A stretch of 64,000 nucleotides of DNA, taken from positions 124,001 to 188,000 of the forward strand of contig JAZUAU010000024.1 in NCBI GenBank assembly GCA_045638145.1, given 5' to 3'. The notes below the pieces were generated by a model. It saw nothing but the letters and a program-made list of their open reading frames with translations. It was not told the DNA's origin and made no database searches. Position 1 is the first letter of the stretch. Every line of letters starts with the position of its first letter. A program made the position numbers and the translations under genes. Positions 17,264-25,788 of the stretch are shown here, one piece after another. The stretch is from SFWF01 sp045638145 (GTDB lineage Bacteria; Bacillota; Clostridia; Oscillospirales; Acutalibacteraceae).

Positions 17264-17641
17264 CTAATAGCTCACAATTTCTCCTGTCATGGGGTCGATA
17301 TAAACCGTATCAAGGGTTGAATAGTTCGCTCCGTTTACAAGCCATTTGAGGTCAACACGAATATATTCATTATTGCTCTCTACAGGCATTATAAGAAACT
17401 GAAATCCCGTACCCTCATCAATATCGCCGCTTTTAATCCCCCAATGATTAGAAGCAATCTCAATAGCCTCTTCTTCGGTAATTTTGGTAGATTCGGAACT
17501 TGTTTCTTCACTGCTGATGTCGGAAACGTTTTTAGATGAGGAACTGTCGTCGTAATCGGTATCTGAAGCCGAGTTAAAACAGCCGCAAAGTGAAAAAGAC
17601 AATATAGAAATTGTAAGCAATAATACAAAAAATCTTTTCAT
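17264..17641 (-). CDS. Lipoprotein with a PepSY-like C-terminal half
   Basis: A 125-residue lipoprotein. The signal peptide ends FSLCGC with the lipid-bearing cysteine near residue 21. A 25-residue Ser/Glu linker follows, then a domain starting ITEEEAIEIASNHWG and ending VYIDPMTGEIVSY. The EEAIEIA start and DPxTGEI end resemble PepSY/YpeB-type domains. Function not known. It is first in a three-gene group with two unknown membrane proteins and has a promoter at 17694-17722. Confidence 0.7.
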   Translation of the reverse strand: MKRFFVLLLTISILSFSLCGCFNSASDTDYDDSSSSKNVSDISSEETSSESTKITEEEAIEIASNHWGIKSGDIDEGTGFQFLIMPVESNNEYIRVDLKWLVNGANYSTLDTVYIDPMTGEIVSY

Positions 17642-17693
17642 GTAATCGTCTGCTATAAATATTATATTTTCAAAGCACTAGCACTCTTTGAAT

Positions 17694-17722
17694 ATTATAA
17701 CATAAAAGCATATAAGTCGCAA
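17694..17722 (-). promoter_or_regulatory. Probable promoter of the 17.6-16.2 kb operon
   Basis: On the minus strand TTGCGA (complement of 17717-17722) and a perfect TATAAT (complement of 17694-17699) are 17 nt apart, about 50 nt before the lipoprotein start. Confidence 0.6.
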
Positions 17723-17769
17723 CAAATATTATTTATCTTTTCCCTAATTGCGTTTGGGCTTTCTGAGAA

Positions 17770-19854
17770 TTATAATAGTGAGAAATTGACAACAACAGCG
17801 GCAAATACGATAGAAACCATCGAAAGAAGCTTAATAAGAATATTGATTGCAGGACCCGCAGTATCCTTAAAGGGGTCACCAACGGTGTCTCCTACAACAG
17901 CGGCTTTATGGTTATCAGAGCCCTTACCGCCGTGAACACCACTCTCAATATACTTCTTTGCATTATCCCAAGCACCGCCGGAATTCGACATAAATACTGC
18001 CATCAAGAAGCCTGATGCAGTAGCACCTGCAAGCATTCCGACCACACCTGTACATCCGAGGACAATACCTACAATAATCGGAACGGCAACCGCAACAACG
18101 GTTGGAAGCACCATTTCTTTAAGGCTTGCCTTTGTACAAAGGTCAACACAACGGGCATAGTCTGCCTCTGCCTTGCCCTCCATAAGACCTAAAATCTCTC
18201 TGAATTGACGACGAACCTCAACAACAACGCTCTGTGCAGCTCTGCCAACAGAATTCATAGTTAGTGCCGCAAAAACGAAGGGCAAGCAAGCACCGATAAA
18301 TAGACCAACCAAAACAGTAGGATTAGTTATGTTGAGGTTTGCAATCTTTAACGCACCGCCGTCTATTGTATTTACCTTATCAATATAAGACGCCATAAGT
18401 GCGAGGGCTGTAAGAGCCGCAGAGCCAATTGCAAATCCCTTGCCGGTAGCGGCAGTGGTATTACCGAGAGAATCGAGCGCATCGGTTCTTTCTCTTACCT
18501 TCTTGTCAAGCCCTGCCATCTGAGCAATACCTCCGGCATTATCGGCAACAGGACCGTATGCATCGGTAGCAAGGGTGATTCCGAGGGTTGACAGCATACC
18601 AACCGCCGCGAGTGCAATACCGTAAAGACCGAGCGACGCATTGGTGGCTCCGCCCGAAACATAGAAAGCCACAAGAACACATACAGCAACAATAATTATC
18701 GGGAGGAGAGTCGACAGCATTCCGACCGAAAGACCGCTGATTATAATTGTTGCCGTTCCTGTTTCAGAGGTTGCGGCAAGGTTTTTGGTAGGCTTATAAC
18801 TGTCGGAAGTAAATAACTCAGTAGCCTGACCTATAAGCACACCGGCGATAAGTCCGGATAAAATTGCAAAAAACATTGTCCAATTTTCCTTGCCAAGCAC
18901 AAAATAAACAAGTGGGAAAGAAATAAGACCGATAAGAATTGCCGAGAAGTTTGTTCCTCTTGAAAGGGCACTTAGAAGTTGTTTTTGTGTAGCGCCCTCC
19001 TTTGTTCTGACAAGGAAGGTTCCAATTATTGAACAAACAACACCAATTGCAGAAATGAGCATTGGAAGTGCCATAGCCTCTAGCGAATGGAGTGCGGCAA
19101 CACCAAGAGCCGAAGCAGATATAACTGAACCTACATAGGATTCATAAAGGTCGGCTCCCATGCCGGCTACGTCGCCGACATTATCGCCAACATTATCTGC
19201 GATAACTGCGGGGTTTCTCGGGACATCCTCGGGAATTCCTGCTTCAACCTTACCAACAAGGTCAGCGCCAACGTCAGCAGCCTTTGTAAATACGCCGCCG
19301 CCAACCCTAGCGAAAAGTGCCATTGAGGAAGCACCCATACCGAATGTCAGCATTGCACTTGTAATTGCCTCATTAGAAAGCTTAAAAGCAAATTTTAAAA
19401 GAAAAAACCAGACCGAAATATCCAAAAGGCCAAGACCAACAACGGTAAAGCCCATAACGCATCCTGCAGAAAAGGCAACTCTGAGTCCCTTGTTAAGACC
19501 ATCCTGACAGGCGTTAGCGGTTCTTGCGTTAGAAGAGGTTGCAATCTTCATTCCGATAAATCCAGAAAGAGCAGAGAAAAATCCACCTGTTATGAAGGCA
19601 AAAGGCACGAAGGGTGTTAAAAGCCTAAATATTGCCATAACACTAAGGACAAGGAACATTACCCCGAAGAAAACAAGAACTATTCTGTACTGACGTTTCA
19701 AATATGCGTTAGCACCCTTCTTTATTGAGGAAGATATCTTTTGCATTAACGAATTGCCTTCAGGAAATTTTAGAACTTTCTTAGCTGTAAAAAGTGCAAA
19801 TAACAGTGCGAGTATTGCACCGGCAAAGGTTAATGCAATAAGAAGCTTATCCAT
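17770..19854 (-). CDS. hppA: Membrane-bound ion-pumping pyrophosphatase, K+-stimulated type
   Basis: A 694-residue M-PPase with about sixteen membrane segments. The catalytic loops are clear: DVGADLVGKVE, then NPAVIADNVGDNVGDVAGMG, and a C-terminal GDTVGDPFKDTAGPA. In the GNTTAATGKGFAIGS segment the key position is Ala rather than Lys, which in this family marks the K+-dependent class. Whether it pumps Na+ or H+ is not decided by the motifs I can read. It stores energy from PPi hydrolysis, which fits with the PPi-dependent PFK encoded at 53.5 kb. The gene stands alone, with a start after TTGGAGATG. Confidence 0.96.
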   Translation of the reverse strand: MDKLLIALTFAGAILALLFALFTAKKVLKFPEGNSLMQKISSSIKKGANAYLKRQYRIVLVFFGVMFLVLSVMAIFRLLTPFVPFAFITGGFFSALSGFIGMKIATSSNARTANACQDGLNKGLRVAFSAGCVMGFTVVGLGLLDISVWFFLLKFAFKLSNEAITSAMLTFGMGASSMALFARVGGGVFTKAADVGADLVGKVEAGIPEDVPRNPAVIADNVGDNVGDVAGMGADLYESYVGSVISASALGVAALHSLEAMALPMLISAIGVVCSIIGTFLVRTKEGATQKQLLSALSRGTNFSAILIGLISFPLVYFVLGKENWTMFFAILSGLIAGVLIGQATELFTSDSYKPTKNLAATSETGTATIIISGLSVGMLSTLLPIIIVAVCVLVAFYVSGGATNASLGLYGIALAAVGMLSTLGITLATDAYGPVADNAGGIAQMAGLDKKVRERTDALDSLGNTTAATGKGFAIGSAALTALALMASYIDKVNTIDGGALKIANLNITNPTVLVGLFIGACLPFVFAALTMNSVGRAAQSVVVEVRRQFREILGLMEGKAEADYARCVDLCTKASLKEMVLPTVVAVAVPIIVGIVLGCTGVVGMLAGATASGFLMAVFMSNSGGAWDNAKKYIESGVHGGKGSDNHKAAVVGDTVGDPFKDTAGPAINILIKLLSMVSIVFAAVVVNFSLL

Positions 19855-20081
19855 TAAAACATCTCCAAGTCAAACTTAATTTCGTTAATTAATTATCAAT
19901 AATTAACGATAAACATTATAATAACACTAATTTTAGAAAAATCAAGTATTTTTTTTGAAAATACCGTAATATGGGATAATTGTATTCGATTTTACAAATT
20001 ATTTGTATTATATGCGCATTTTTCCGTGTTAACAAAGGAAATACCAAATGTTTGTTGCTAAGGGTATTCATATAGCCGTCT

Positions 20082-20483
20082 TCATTTCATCAGCTCATCT
20101 GTCAGACGAATAATTTCAGGTGCTATTTTTTCACGTTCTATCTTTACAATGCGGTTATAAATAGGATAAGCAAGGCTGACAAGAATAATTCCGACAATAC
20201 CAATAATGATTCCGAGAAGCATAGCCATTCCTCTGTGCGAACCAAGAATTTCGCCCAAATCGGTCATTGCAAGGCTCATACCAAGTCCTAAAAGCAAGGC
20301 TCCAATTACACCAAAGACAAGAGAAACTGCCTGAGCTTTTTGTGTAACACCGGCATCCAAGCGGCGAAGCTGTGCCATCTTATCCTCGGTTTGTTCTGGA
20401 GTAACATATTTTTTGCGAATTGCTTTTATTTCTTCCTGCTCTTTGGCAGAATACGTGTAATTAAAACTCTCTTTATTTTCCAT
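20082..20483 (-). CDS. Two-span membrane protein of unknown function (paralogue of the 25.3 kb gene)
   Basis: A 133-residue protein with a charged N-terminal half (about residues 1-48) and two hydrophobic segments (about 50-72 and 86-110), then a charged tail. The segment GLGMSLAMTDLGEILG and the AYPIYNRIV motif recur in the 121-residue protein at 25285-25650 (GSGMSLVMTDIAETVG, NYPIYKSIL), so they are paralogues. It ends the response-regulator operon, 13 nt after the 290-residue membrane protein. Family not recognised. Confidence 0.75.
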   Translation of the reverse strand: MENKESFNYTYSAKEQEEIKAIRKKYVTPEQTEDKMAQLRRLDAGVTQKAQAVSLVFGVIGALLLGLGMSLAMTDLGEILGSHRGMAMLLGIIIGIVGIILVSLAYPIYNRIVKIEREKIAPEIIRLTDELMK

Positions 20484-20496
20484 TTTGCACCTTCTG

Positions 20497-21369
20497 TTAT
20501 TTTAACTCTTTTAATTTTTTACTGCTTTGATTGATCATATAGATAGCCATCACAACAACGAAAGCTGAGATTACACCTCCGGTACAACCAAGGAATATTT
20601 TTTTAGTTGTAGCATCCATGCTTCCGTCGCCAAAGGTCGTCAGCATCGTTGCTTCTAAAGTCAGCATAGACACGCAAGCAGAAGCAAGGCTGATCGCCTT
20701 GGATGCCGAATACACGGGACTGTTATATTTGCGGTATTTCACCATATTGACAATTGCCACTGTGAAGGCGGTAAAGGTGTATGCTGCCAGAGCAATGGTG
20801 GTAATTTCATGATGCCGGAAAGTACGATTCCAATACACCATAAAGAATACCATTAGTGAAAGGGTTAAGTTCATTGCAAGGAAAATCCAACCGCACAAGC
20901 GATAACGGATCAATTCCTCCCGCATTTTTTCTCCTGGTTTATGTTTGATCGTATATCTCGCTAAGAAGAAACGCATCACCGCAAGGCAAATGTAATAACC
21001 TGCAAGGGAATAAAACCAAAAGGTATGATGCCAAAATCCCATACCGAGCTGCAATAATGCGTAAGCGGTATTATAGATAAGCGTTCCGTAAAGAGACACA
21101 TTTACTCGCAGTCTTGTGTCGTCTCGCCAAATTCTGGCATACTTGTTTTCATCCTTAAACGTCTTAAAAAACTCAATCAGATAAGGTATCTTGAAGCACC
21201 ATATCGTTAATGTATATGCGGAGAGCACATACGAAATAATTGCGATAACCGATTCTGTCCCTAAAAAGATCATCGAATACACAAGGAATACAGTTGCAAT
21301 GGGAATTAAAATAATCATAATGGAAATATGTGGAAACAGTAAGGATTTTCCGAGTTTTTTCCAGTTCAT
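20497..21369 (-). CDS. Polytopic membrane protein of unknown function
   Basis: A 290-residue protein with seven or eight hydrophobic segments and no cytoplasmic domain of note. The start is the ATG at 21367-21369 with GGAGGG nine bases upstream, a site lying in the last codons of the kinase gene. That leaves one base between the kinase stop and this start region. Its fixed place after the histidine kinase suggests a role in the same envelope response, perhaps sensing or effector. I cannot name the family. Confidence 0.75.
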   Translation of the reverse strand: MNWKKLGKSLLFPHISIMIILIPIATVFLVYSMIFLGTESVIAIISYVLSAYTLTIWCFKIPYLIEFFKTFKDENKYARIWRDDTRLRVNVSLYGTLIYNTAYALLQLGMGFWHHTFWFYSLAGYYICLAVMRFFLARYTIKHKPGEKMREELIRYRLCGWIFLAMNLTLSLMVFFMVYWNRTFRHHEITTIALAAYTFTAFTVAIVNMVKYRKYNSPVYSASKAISLASACVSMLTLEATMLTTFGDGSMDATTKKIFLGCTGGVISAFVVVMAIYMINQSSKKLKELK

Positions 21370-21370
21370 T

Positions 21371-22438
21371 TTAAGCCCTCCGTATCCTGACGGTAAAGGT
21401 AGAACCTTTTCCTGCAGCGCTTTCCACACCGATTTCACCCTGCATAATATCAATCACCCTTTTGACAAGCGCAAGTCCCAAGCCGTTACCCTGAACAGAA
21501 TGAGAGGTATCGCCTTGATAGAACTTTTCAAATATATGTGCTCCGACTTCGGCAGTCATGCCACATCCGGTGTCACGCACTTTTACAATGGCGTGATGAT
21601 CCGTTGCAGTTAGAGATACCGTTACCGTACCACCCGACGGTGTGAACTTAAAAGCATTAGAGAACAGGTTGTTCCAAACGTGACCGAGCAGTTCGGCATC
21701 AGCTTTTACTTTAACATCCTCTGCAATATCCGTTTCAATCTCAATATTTGCTTTTTCCCACACGTTTTCATATTGCAAAAGACACTCACAAAGCTGCTCG
21801 CCTAAATCGAATTCCGAAACCTCGGGATAAATCTGTTGATTCTCCAACCGATTGAGTTTTAAGATATTTGTCATCATATCCGCCATACGGCGAGAACCGT
21901 CGGAAACACCTTTGGCATATTCGATCCGTTTTTCTTCACTCAAATCAGGAGTTTGCAGCAGTGTACCGTAATTCTTCATAACGGTAAGCGGAGTTTTCAT
22001 TTCGTGGGATACGTTGGCGATAAAATCGGTACGTAAGGTTTCCACGCTCGAAAGTTCCTCTGCCATTTTGTTGATTGCCATAGCAATCTGATTAAAGCCC
22101 TCCATACCAGAATTTTGCATAGGCTTAATGCGAACAGAAAAATCACCGGACATAATCTTTTCGGTTGCCTCTGTAATAATTCTGGTTGGACGCTCGACCA
22201 TTATTTTGCGGCGAACGTAATCTGCAAATTTGAAAAGAAATGTAATCAAAATTACGTTCCAAAAGGTTACCTTTGCAGCAGAGGCAATATTGTCGCTAGT
22301 AAGTGTGAGTTCCATAGTGTCTGCTAATATGCTCACAAACAGCATCATACAGCAGGACACAATAAAACCTACTGTCAAGAAGAATAACATAAAGCTGCTG
22401 ACCGACCCCAATACATTTTTAATTGTCGGTTTCTTCAC
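21371..22438 (-). CDS. Sensor histidine kinase (HAMP type)
   Basis: A 355-residue kinase with two membrane spans (about residues 13-37 and 54-71) enclosing a very short outer loop, a HAMP domain, and the H-box NVSHEMKTPLTVMKN with phosphoacceptor H145. The ATPase domain has HVWNNLFSNAFKFTPSGG, DTGCGM and GNGLGLALVKR. The short loop suggests sensing within the membrane or through a partner, as in antimicrobial-peptide sensors. It overlaps the response regulator gene by 4 nt. Confidence 0.95.
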   Translation of the reverse strand: MKKPTIKNVLGSVSSFMLFFLTVGFIVSCCMMLFVSILADTMELTLTSDNIASAAKVTFWNVILITFLFKFADYVRRKIMVERPTRIITEATEKIMSGDFSVRIKPMQNSGMEGFNQIAMAINKMAEELSSVETLRTDFIANVSHEMKTPLTVMKNYGTLLQTPDLSEEKRIEYAKGVSDGSRRMADMMTNILKLNRLENQQIYPEVSEFDLGEQLCECLLQYENVWEKANIEIETDIAEDVKVKADAELLGHVWNNLFSNAFKFTPSGGTVTVSLTATDHHAIVKVRDTGCGMTAEVGAHIFEKFYQGDTSHSVQGNGLGLALVKRVIDIMQGEIGVESAAGKGSTFTVRIRRA

Positions 22439-23106
22439 TTGATCACCGCCTTGTATCCGAGCCCGTGAACGGTTTTAATTTCAAAATCCTCGCAGTCAGA
22501 CAGTTTTGAACGAAGCTTCGTCATATAGACATCCACCGCTCTCGGTGCAGTTTCGGTATCAGCATCCCAGAACTCATCCATAAGCTGTGTTCTTGTAAAG
22601 GTCTTTTTCGGATAACTGAGCAATTTGTAAAGAATACTGAACTCGCGGTTGGTAAGCATTATTTCCTCATCACCAAGATAGGCGGTATGTTCATCGGCAT
22701 CCATTTGAAAACTGCCGATTTCAAGCTTGCGGGAGGAGGCAATCTTGGCACGTCGAAGAAGTGCGCCGATACGTAAAAAGAGTTCGTCAAGGTCGATAGG
22801 CTTTACCATATAATCATCTACACCGATACGGAAGCCTCTTTGCTTTGAGGCAATGTCATCACGGGCGGTCATAAAGAGAATAGGAATATCTTCATTGAGT
22901 TCCCTGACGTTTTTTGCAAACTCAAATCCGTCAATTCCCGGCATCATAATATCAGATACGATAAGGTCGAACATATTCTCATAAAGTGCATCGTAAGCAT
23001 CTGTGGCGTTAAGACAGCCGGTTGCTTCATAACCGCTGTGATTCAAAAAGGAGCAGACAGTTTTGTTCAGTTCCTTATCATCCTCAACAATTAATATCTT
23101 AAACAT
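22435..23106 (-). CDS. OmpR-family response regulator
   Basis: A 223-residue regulator. The receiver domain (1-115) has the acidic pair D9/D10, phosphoacceptor D52 in SDIMMPG, and the conserved K near 103. The winged-helix C-terminal domain ends with the VHGLGYKAV motif of OmpR/PhoB proteins. It is the first gene of a four-gene operon with the kinase and two membrane proteins. A plausible target is the neighbouring operon at 25.7-23.3 kb, which is preceded by 11-nt direct repeats of the kind OmpR-family regulators bind. Confidence 0.95.
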   Translation of the reverse strand: MFKILIVEDDKELNKTVCSFLNHSGYEATGCLNATDAYDALYENMFDLIVSDIMMPGIDGFEFAKNVRELNEDIPILFMTARDDIASKQRGFRIGVDDYMVKPIDLDELFLRIGALLRRAKIASSRKLEIGSFQMDADEHTAYLGDEEIMLTNREFSILYKLLSYPKKTFTRTQLMDEFWDADTETAPRAVDVYMTKLRSKLSDCEDFEIKTVHGLGYKAVIK

Positions 23107-23135
23107 CGTGTTACCTCCGCTATTTACTATATTTC

Positions 23136-23164
23136 ATTATACAGTATAACACTCAAATGTTAAA
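23136..23164 (-). promoter_or_regulatory. Probable promoter of the response-regulator operon
   Basis: On the minus strand TTTAAC (complement of 23159-23164) and a perfect TATAAT (complement of 23136-23141) are 17 nt apart, about 30 nt before the response-regulator start. The 11-nt repeats seen at 25.7 kb are not present here. Confidence 0.55.
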
Positions 23165-23266
23165 GTTTTGTTTGCGTTTCGACACTTTTTAAAAAAATAT
23201 ACCTTCATTTTAACATTTTTCGATTTGAAGGTGAACAACATATTCACTGAAAGTGTATATTTCAAG

Positions 23267-23298
23267 AAAAAAGGCAACGCCGAATTTTCAGCGTTGCC
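23267..23298 (-). terminator. Terminator of the 25.7-23.3 kb operon
   Basis: GGCAACGC and GCGTTGCC pair around a ten-base loop. On the minus strand six T follow. It is 56 nt after the stop of the cardiolipin-synthase-like gene. Confidence 0.88.
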
Positions 23299-23353
23299 AT
23301 TACTCTTATGTGAACTATTTCTTAATGTCAAAATACATATAATGCAAAGAGAA

Positions 23354-24709
23354 TTATCTCTTTTTCATTCTTATAAGCATCATTATTAATTTTGGCGTAT
23401 TATATCGCAAAATGATAGTCGGCAATATATTCAAAAACAAATTAACAACTGCAACGGGGAGCGCTATTGTGAAGGCACACATATTTGGTATAAATAGCAT
23501 TGATAAAAAGCCGATTAGATATGACAATCTGTGAGTAAGCACGCCTTTATTACACTCAATGATAAATTTTTCTATGTACTCAGGACTACTTGGGCTTGCC
23601 AGTTTCTTTTTGCTAAAGCCACTAAGTCCCCCAAGCTCCCATACTTTATCCTTCCAACTTCGCACCTTTATTTTTTTGTAAAGTGTTTTTTCAAACTCTG
23701 ATACGTTGTATAACGGATTATCAACACCGAAAAGTTTGTTCGGCATTTTTCTTACGTTAATAGCGAAGTCCACAAGGAACAGTTTTGTCAGTTCCCGTAC
23801 CGCTTTGCCCTCCAAACGGATGGCGGTATCCTTCCAATGACCATATTTCACAATCTCATTGATATATTCGTCAGCAATATTAACGCCGCCTGTATATCCG
23901 ATTTTTCCGTCTATAACTGTGATTTTACGATGGCTGCGGTTATTAAACTCGCTGTCTACATTGCCTTTCAGTCTTGAAAACGGGGTTGCCTCGATTCCGT
24001 ATGCTTTTAGCGTTTTATGATAATCGCCAGGGAGTGTCATCATACAGCCGATGTCATCGTATAAGACTTTAACCTCAACACCAGCAGCGGCTTTTCTCTT
24101 CAGAATCTCCAGTATCGAGTTCCAAAACTTACCTTCCTCAATGATGAAATATTCCATATAGATGAACTTCTCGGCGGTATTCAAATCTTGAAGCAGACGT
24201 TGGTGCATATCTTCGCCAAGGGGAAAGTATTCTTGCTTGGTATCGGTAAACAAATTCGCTTCTCCAATACTGCAAAGCATCTTTGCCTGAGAAGCAACTG
24301 CGGGATTTTCTTTCTTGAGAGTCGAAAACAACTCACTGTCATTGTGTTTATAGCTCTGACTTTTTAAGGTGTCCAGCCGTTTGACAAATCGCTTCTGCAA
24401 TTTTCTCGAATAAAACATAAAATACAGCATGAATCCGGCAATGGGGATAATCAGCACGAATAGCAGCCACGGTACTTTATAATCCGGATTGTCATCCGAG
24501 GCGATTATATGAATAACGCAAAATATCTCGGTTGCCCACGCCGCAAGGTAAAAGTACGGCACATAAAAACAAAGAGCTGCCACAATACCGATCACAGCAA
24601 GAACCTCAAAAAGAGTTATAAGAACAGCAAGTATGTAGCGGAAAGGTATGTAAGAATATTCCCGTTCAGCCTGCTTTTTGCCGTCAAAATAGCTGTATTT
24701 TCGCTTCAT
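23354..24709 (-). CDS. Cardiolipin synthase N-terminal half fused to a CrtO-like acyltransferase domain
   Basis: A 451-residue protein. Residues 1-320 look like the N-terminal half of a cardiolipin synthase: two membrane spans (about 25-70 and 80-102), a PLD domain, and one HKD motif H260-x-K262-x4-D267 followed by GKIGYTGG. The second HKD half that every normal two-HKD synthase carries is missing. From about residue 322 (MPNKLF) the sequence instead resembles the CrtO-type acyltransferase family, with RSWKDKVWELGG, FSKKKL, EYIEKFIIE and the C-terminal LPTIILRYNTPKL. The ribosome site GAGGTGG fits the start. This could be a true fusion or an in-frame deletion between two neighbouring genes. 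The product may be inactive as a cardiolipin synthase. Confidence 0.75.
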   Translation of the reverse strand: MKRKYSYFDGKKQAEREYSYIPFRYILAVLITLFEVLAVIGIVAALCFYVPYFYLAAWATEIFCVIHIIASDDNPDYKVPWLLFVLIIPIAGFMLYFMFYSRKLQKRFVKRLDTLKSQSYKHNDSELFSTLKKENPAVASQAKMLCSIGEANLFTDTKQEYFPLGEDMHQRLLQDLNTAEKFIYMEYFIIEEGKFWNSILEILKRKAAAGVEVKVLYDDIGCMMTLPGDYHKTLKAYGIEATPFSRLKGNVDSEFNNRSHRKITVIDGKIGYTGGVNIADEYINEIVKYGHWKDTAIRLEGKAVRELTKLFLVDFAINVRKMPNKLFGVDNPLYNVSEFEKTLYKKIKVRSWKDKVWELGGLSGFSKKKLASPSSPEYIEKFIIECNKGVLTHRLSYLIGFLSMLFIPNMCAFTIALPVAVVNLFLNILPTIILRYNTPKLIMMLIRMKKR

Positions 24710-24733
24710 TAAACCACCTCATAAAACGCCGAA

Positions 24734-24762
24734 AAGCGAGACGGCTAAAAACCGTTTCGCTT
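24734..24762 (-). terminator. Intercistronic hairpin before the cardiolipin-synthase-like gene
   Basis: AAGCGAGACGG pairs with CCGTTTCGCTT around a seven-base loop, with TTTTCGG following on the minus strand. It lies between the repeat-protein gene and the next gene of the same operon, so partial termination would lower expression of the last gene. Confidence 0.55.
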
Positions 24763-24769
24763 ACCGGTC

Positions 24770-25258
24770 TTATTCTTCTGTTACAGAAACAGTATACTTA
24801 CCGTCCAGACCCTTGGACTTCAGGAAGGCATTAAATTCATCCTCAAGGGTAGCAGCACTTACTTCTGTTGCTGCGGTCTGGGTTTTACCCATAGCGTTTG
24901 CACGGGCAACAGCCGCCTGTGTTTCGGCCTGAACCTTTGCAATCTGTGCGGCGGTGTTGGCAGGAGCTGCCTTTGCGCCCTTCTTAATATTTTCAACAAC
25001 CAGCTTATATTTTGCTTTAATTCCCTTGGTGCGAAGAAATTCTGCGAACTCCTTGTTGTCTTCTGCAGACTGAGCCTTTACTGCTTCAAATTCGGCAACG
25101 TCAGTAGCGTGCTGCTTTCTTGCAGACTCGCCCATGTTATTGAATGCCAGTTTAAACTTTGCGGCAATGCCCTTGGTGTGAAGGAATGCGGAAAACTGTT
25201 CATTCAGTTCGAGCATCTCCTGTTCGATTTCCTGTTGTGTCGTGGTTCTGTTTTCCAT
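24770..25258 (-). CDS. Soluble three-repeat protein of unknown function
   Basis: A 162-residue protein without signal peptide or membrane span. A motif of about 17 residues occurs three times: FSAFLHTKGIAAKFKLA, FAEFLRTKGIKAKYKLV and FNAFLKSKGLDGKYTVS. It is linked by charged and Ala/Gln-rich stretches that look helical. I chose the second of two ATGs (25256-25258) because AGGAG is nine bases away. The first ATG at 25264 is only three. No family recognised. It lies in the operon of the 121-residue membrane protein and the cardiolipin-synthase chimera and could be a cytoplasmic partner of either. Confidence 0.72.
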   Translation of the reverse strand: MENRTTTQQEIEQEMLELNEQFSAFLHTKGIAAKFKLAFNNMGESARKQHATDVAEFEAVKAQSAEDNKEFAEFLRTKGIKAKYKLVVENIKKGAKAAPANTAAQIAKVQAETQAAVARANAMGKTQTAATEVSAATLEDEFNAFLKSKGLDGKYTVSVTEE

Positions 25259-25284
25259 TTTCATTTACTCCTTTTCAGATGTTA

Positions 25285-25650
25285 TTACTTGTTCATGATC
25301 TTATCGCTGAGAGCGATGATTTTATCAGCATACCTCTTACGGCGAGAGCCGAGAATGCTTTTATAGATGGGATAGTTGATGATTGCCATAAACATACCAA
25401 TAATTCCGATTACAATACCGTAAAGCATTGGATTCTGAATGCCGACAGTTTCTGCGATGTCAGTCATCACAAGGCTCATACCGCTACCCATAATAATGGC
25501 GCTGATACTACCAAAGATGTATGCAAAGACATTTGCAGGCCGCTTTACCTTGGAGTCCAATTCCTTGAGTTCGTCAAGACCGGTATGTTCCTTTTCGGTG
25601 TACTGTGTACGGATCTTCTGAACGAGAAAATCCTGATCATTTCTATTCAT
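25285..25650 (-). CDS. Two-span membrane protein of unknown function (paralogue of the 20.1 kb gene)
   Basis: A 121-residue protein with a charged N-terminal 40 residues, two hydrophobic segments (about 41-63 and 73-93) and a basic tail. It shares the GMSLxMTD and YPIYxxI motifs with the 133-residue protein at 20082-20483. Thus each of the two neighbouring operons carries one copy. It is the first gene after the duplicated promoter box at 25683-25830, with AGGTTAGCATT before the ATG. Function unknown, and an envelope-stress role is inferred from context only. Confidence 0.75.
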   Translation of the reverse strand: MNRNDQDFLVQKIRTQYTEKEHTGLDELKELDSKVKRPANVFAYIFGSISAIIMGSGMSLVMTDIAETVGIQNPMLYGIVIGIIGMFMAIINYPIYKSILGSRRKRYADKIIALSDKIMNK

Positions 25651-25682
25651 AATGCTAACCTCTTTCTTCTTTTTATGAGTTT

Positions 25683-25724
25683 ATTATAGTTTACTGTTGT
25701 TTTTGAAAAATTTGAGAAATGTTT
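25683..25724 (-). promoter_or_regulatory. Promoter box with 11-nt direct repeats (proximal copy)
   Basis: On the minus strand three 11-nt units begin AAACATTTC, AAATTTTTC and AAAACAAC, followed by TATAAT. The last AAACA lies 14 nt before TATAAT counting its own length. The layout matches the distal copy base for base in spacing. Direct repeats of 11 nt placed at the -35 position are the usual binding arrangement of OmpR/PhoB-type activators. Confidence 0.6.
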
Positions 25725-25788
25725 GAATCTTGTTAAAATCAAACAATTCTTTAGATAGTGTTTTGCGTGTTCCTCAGCGTACAAGCAG

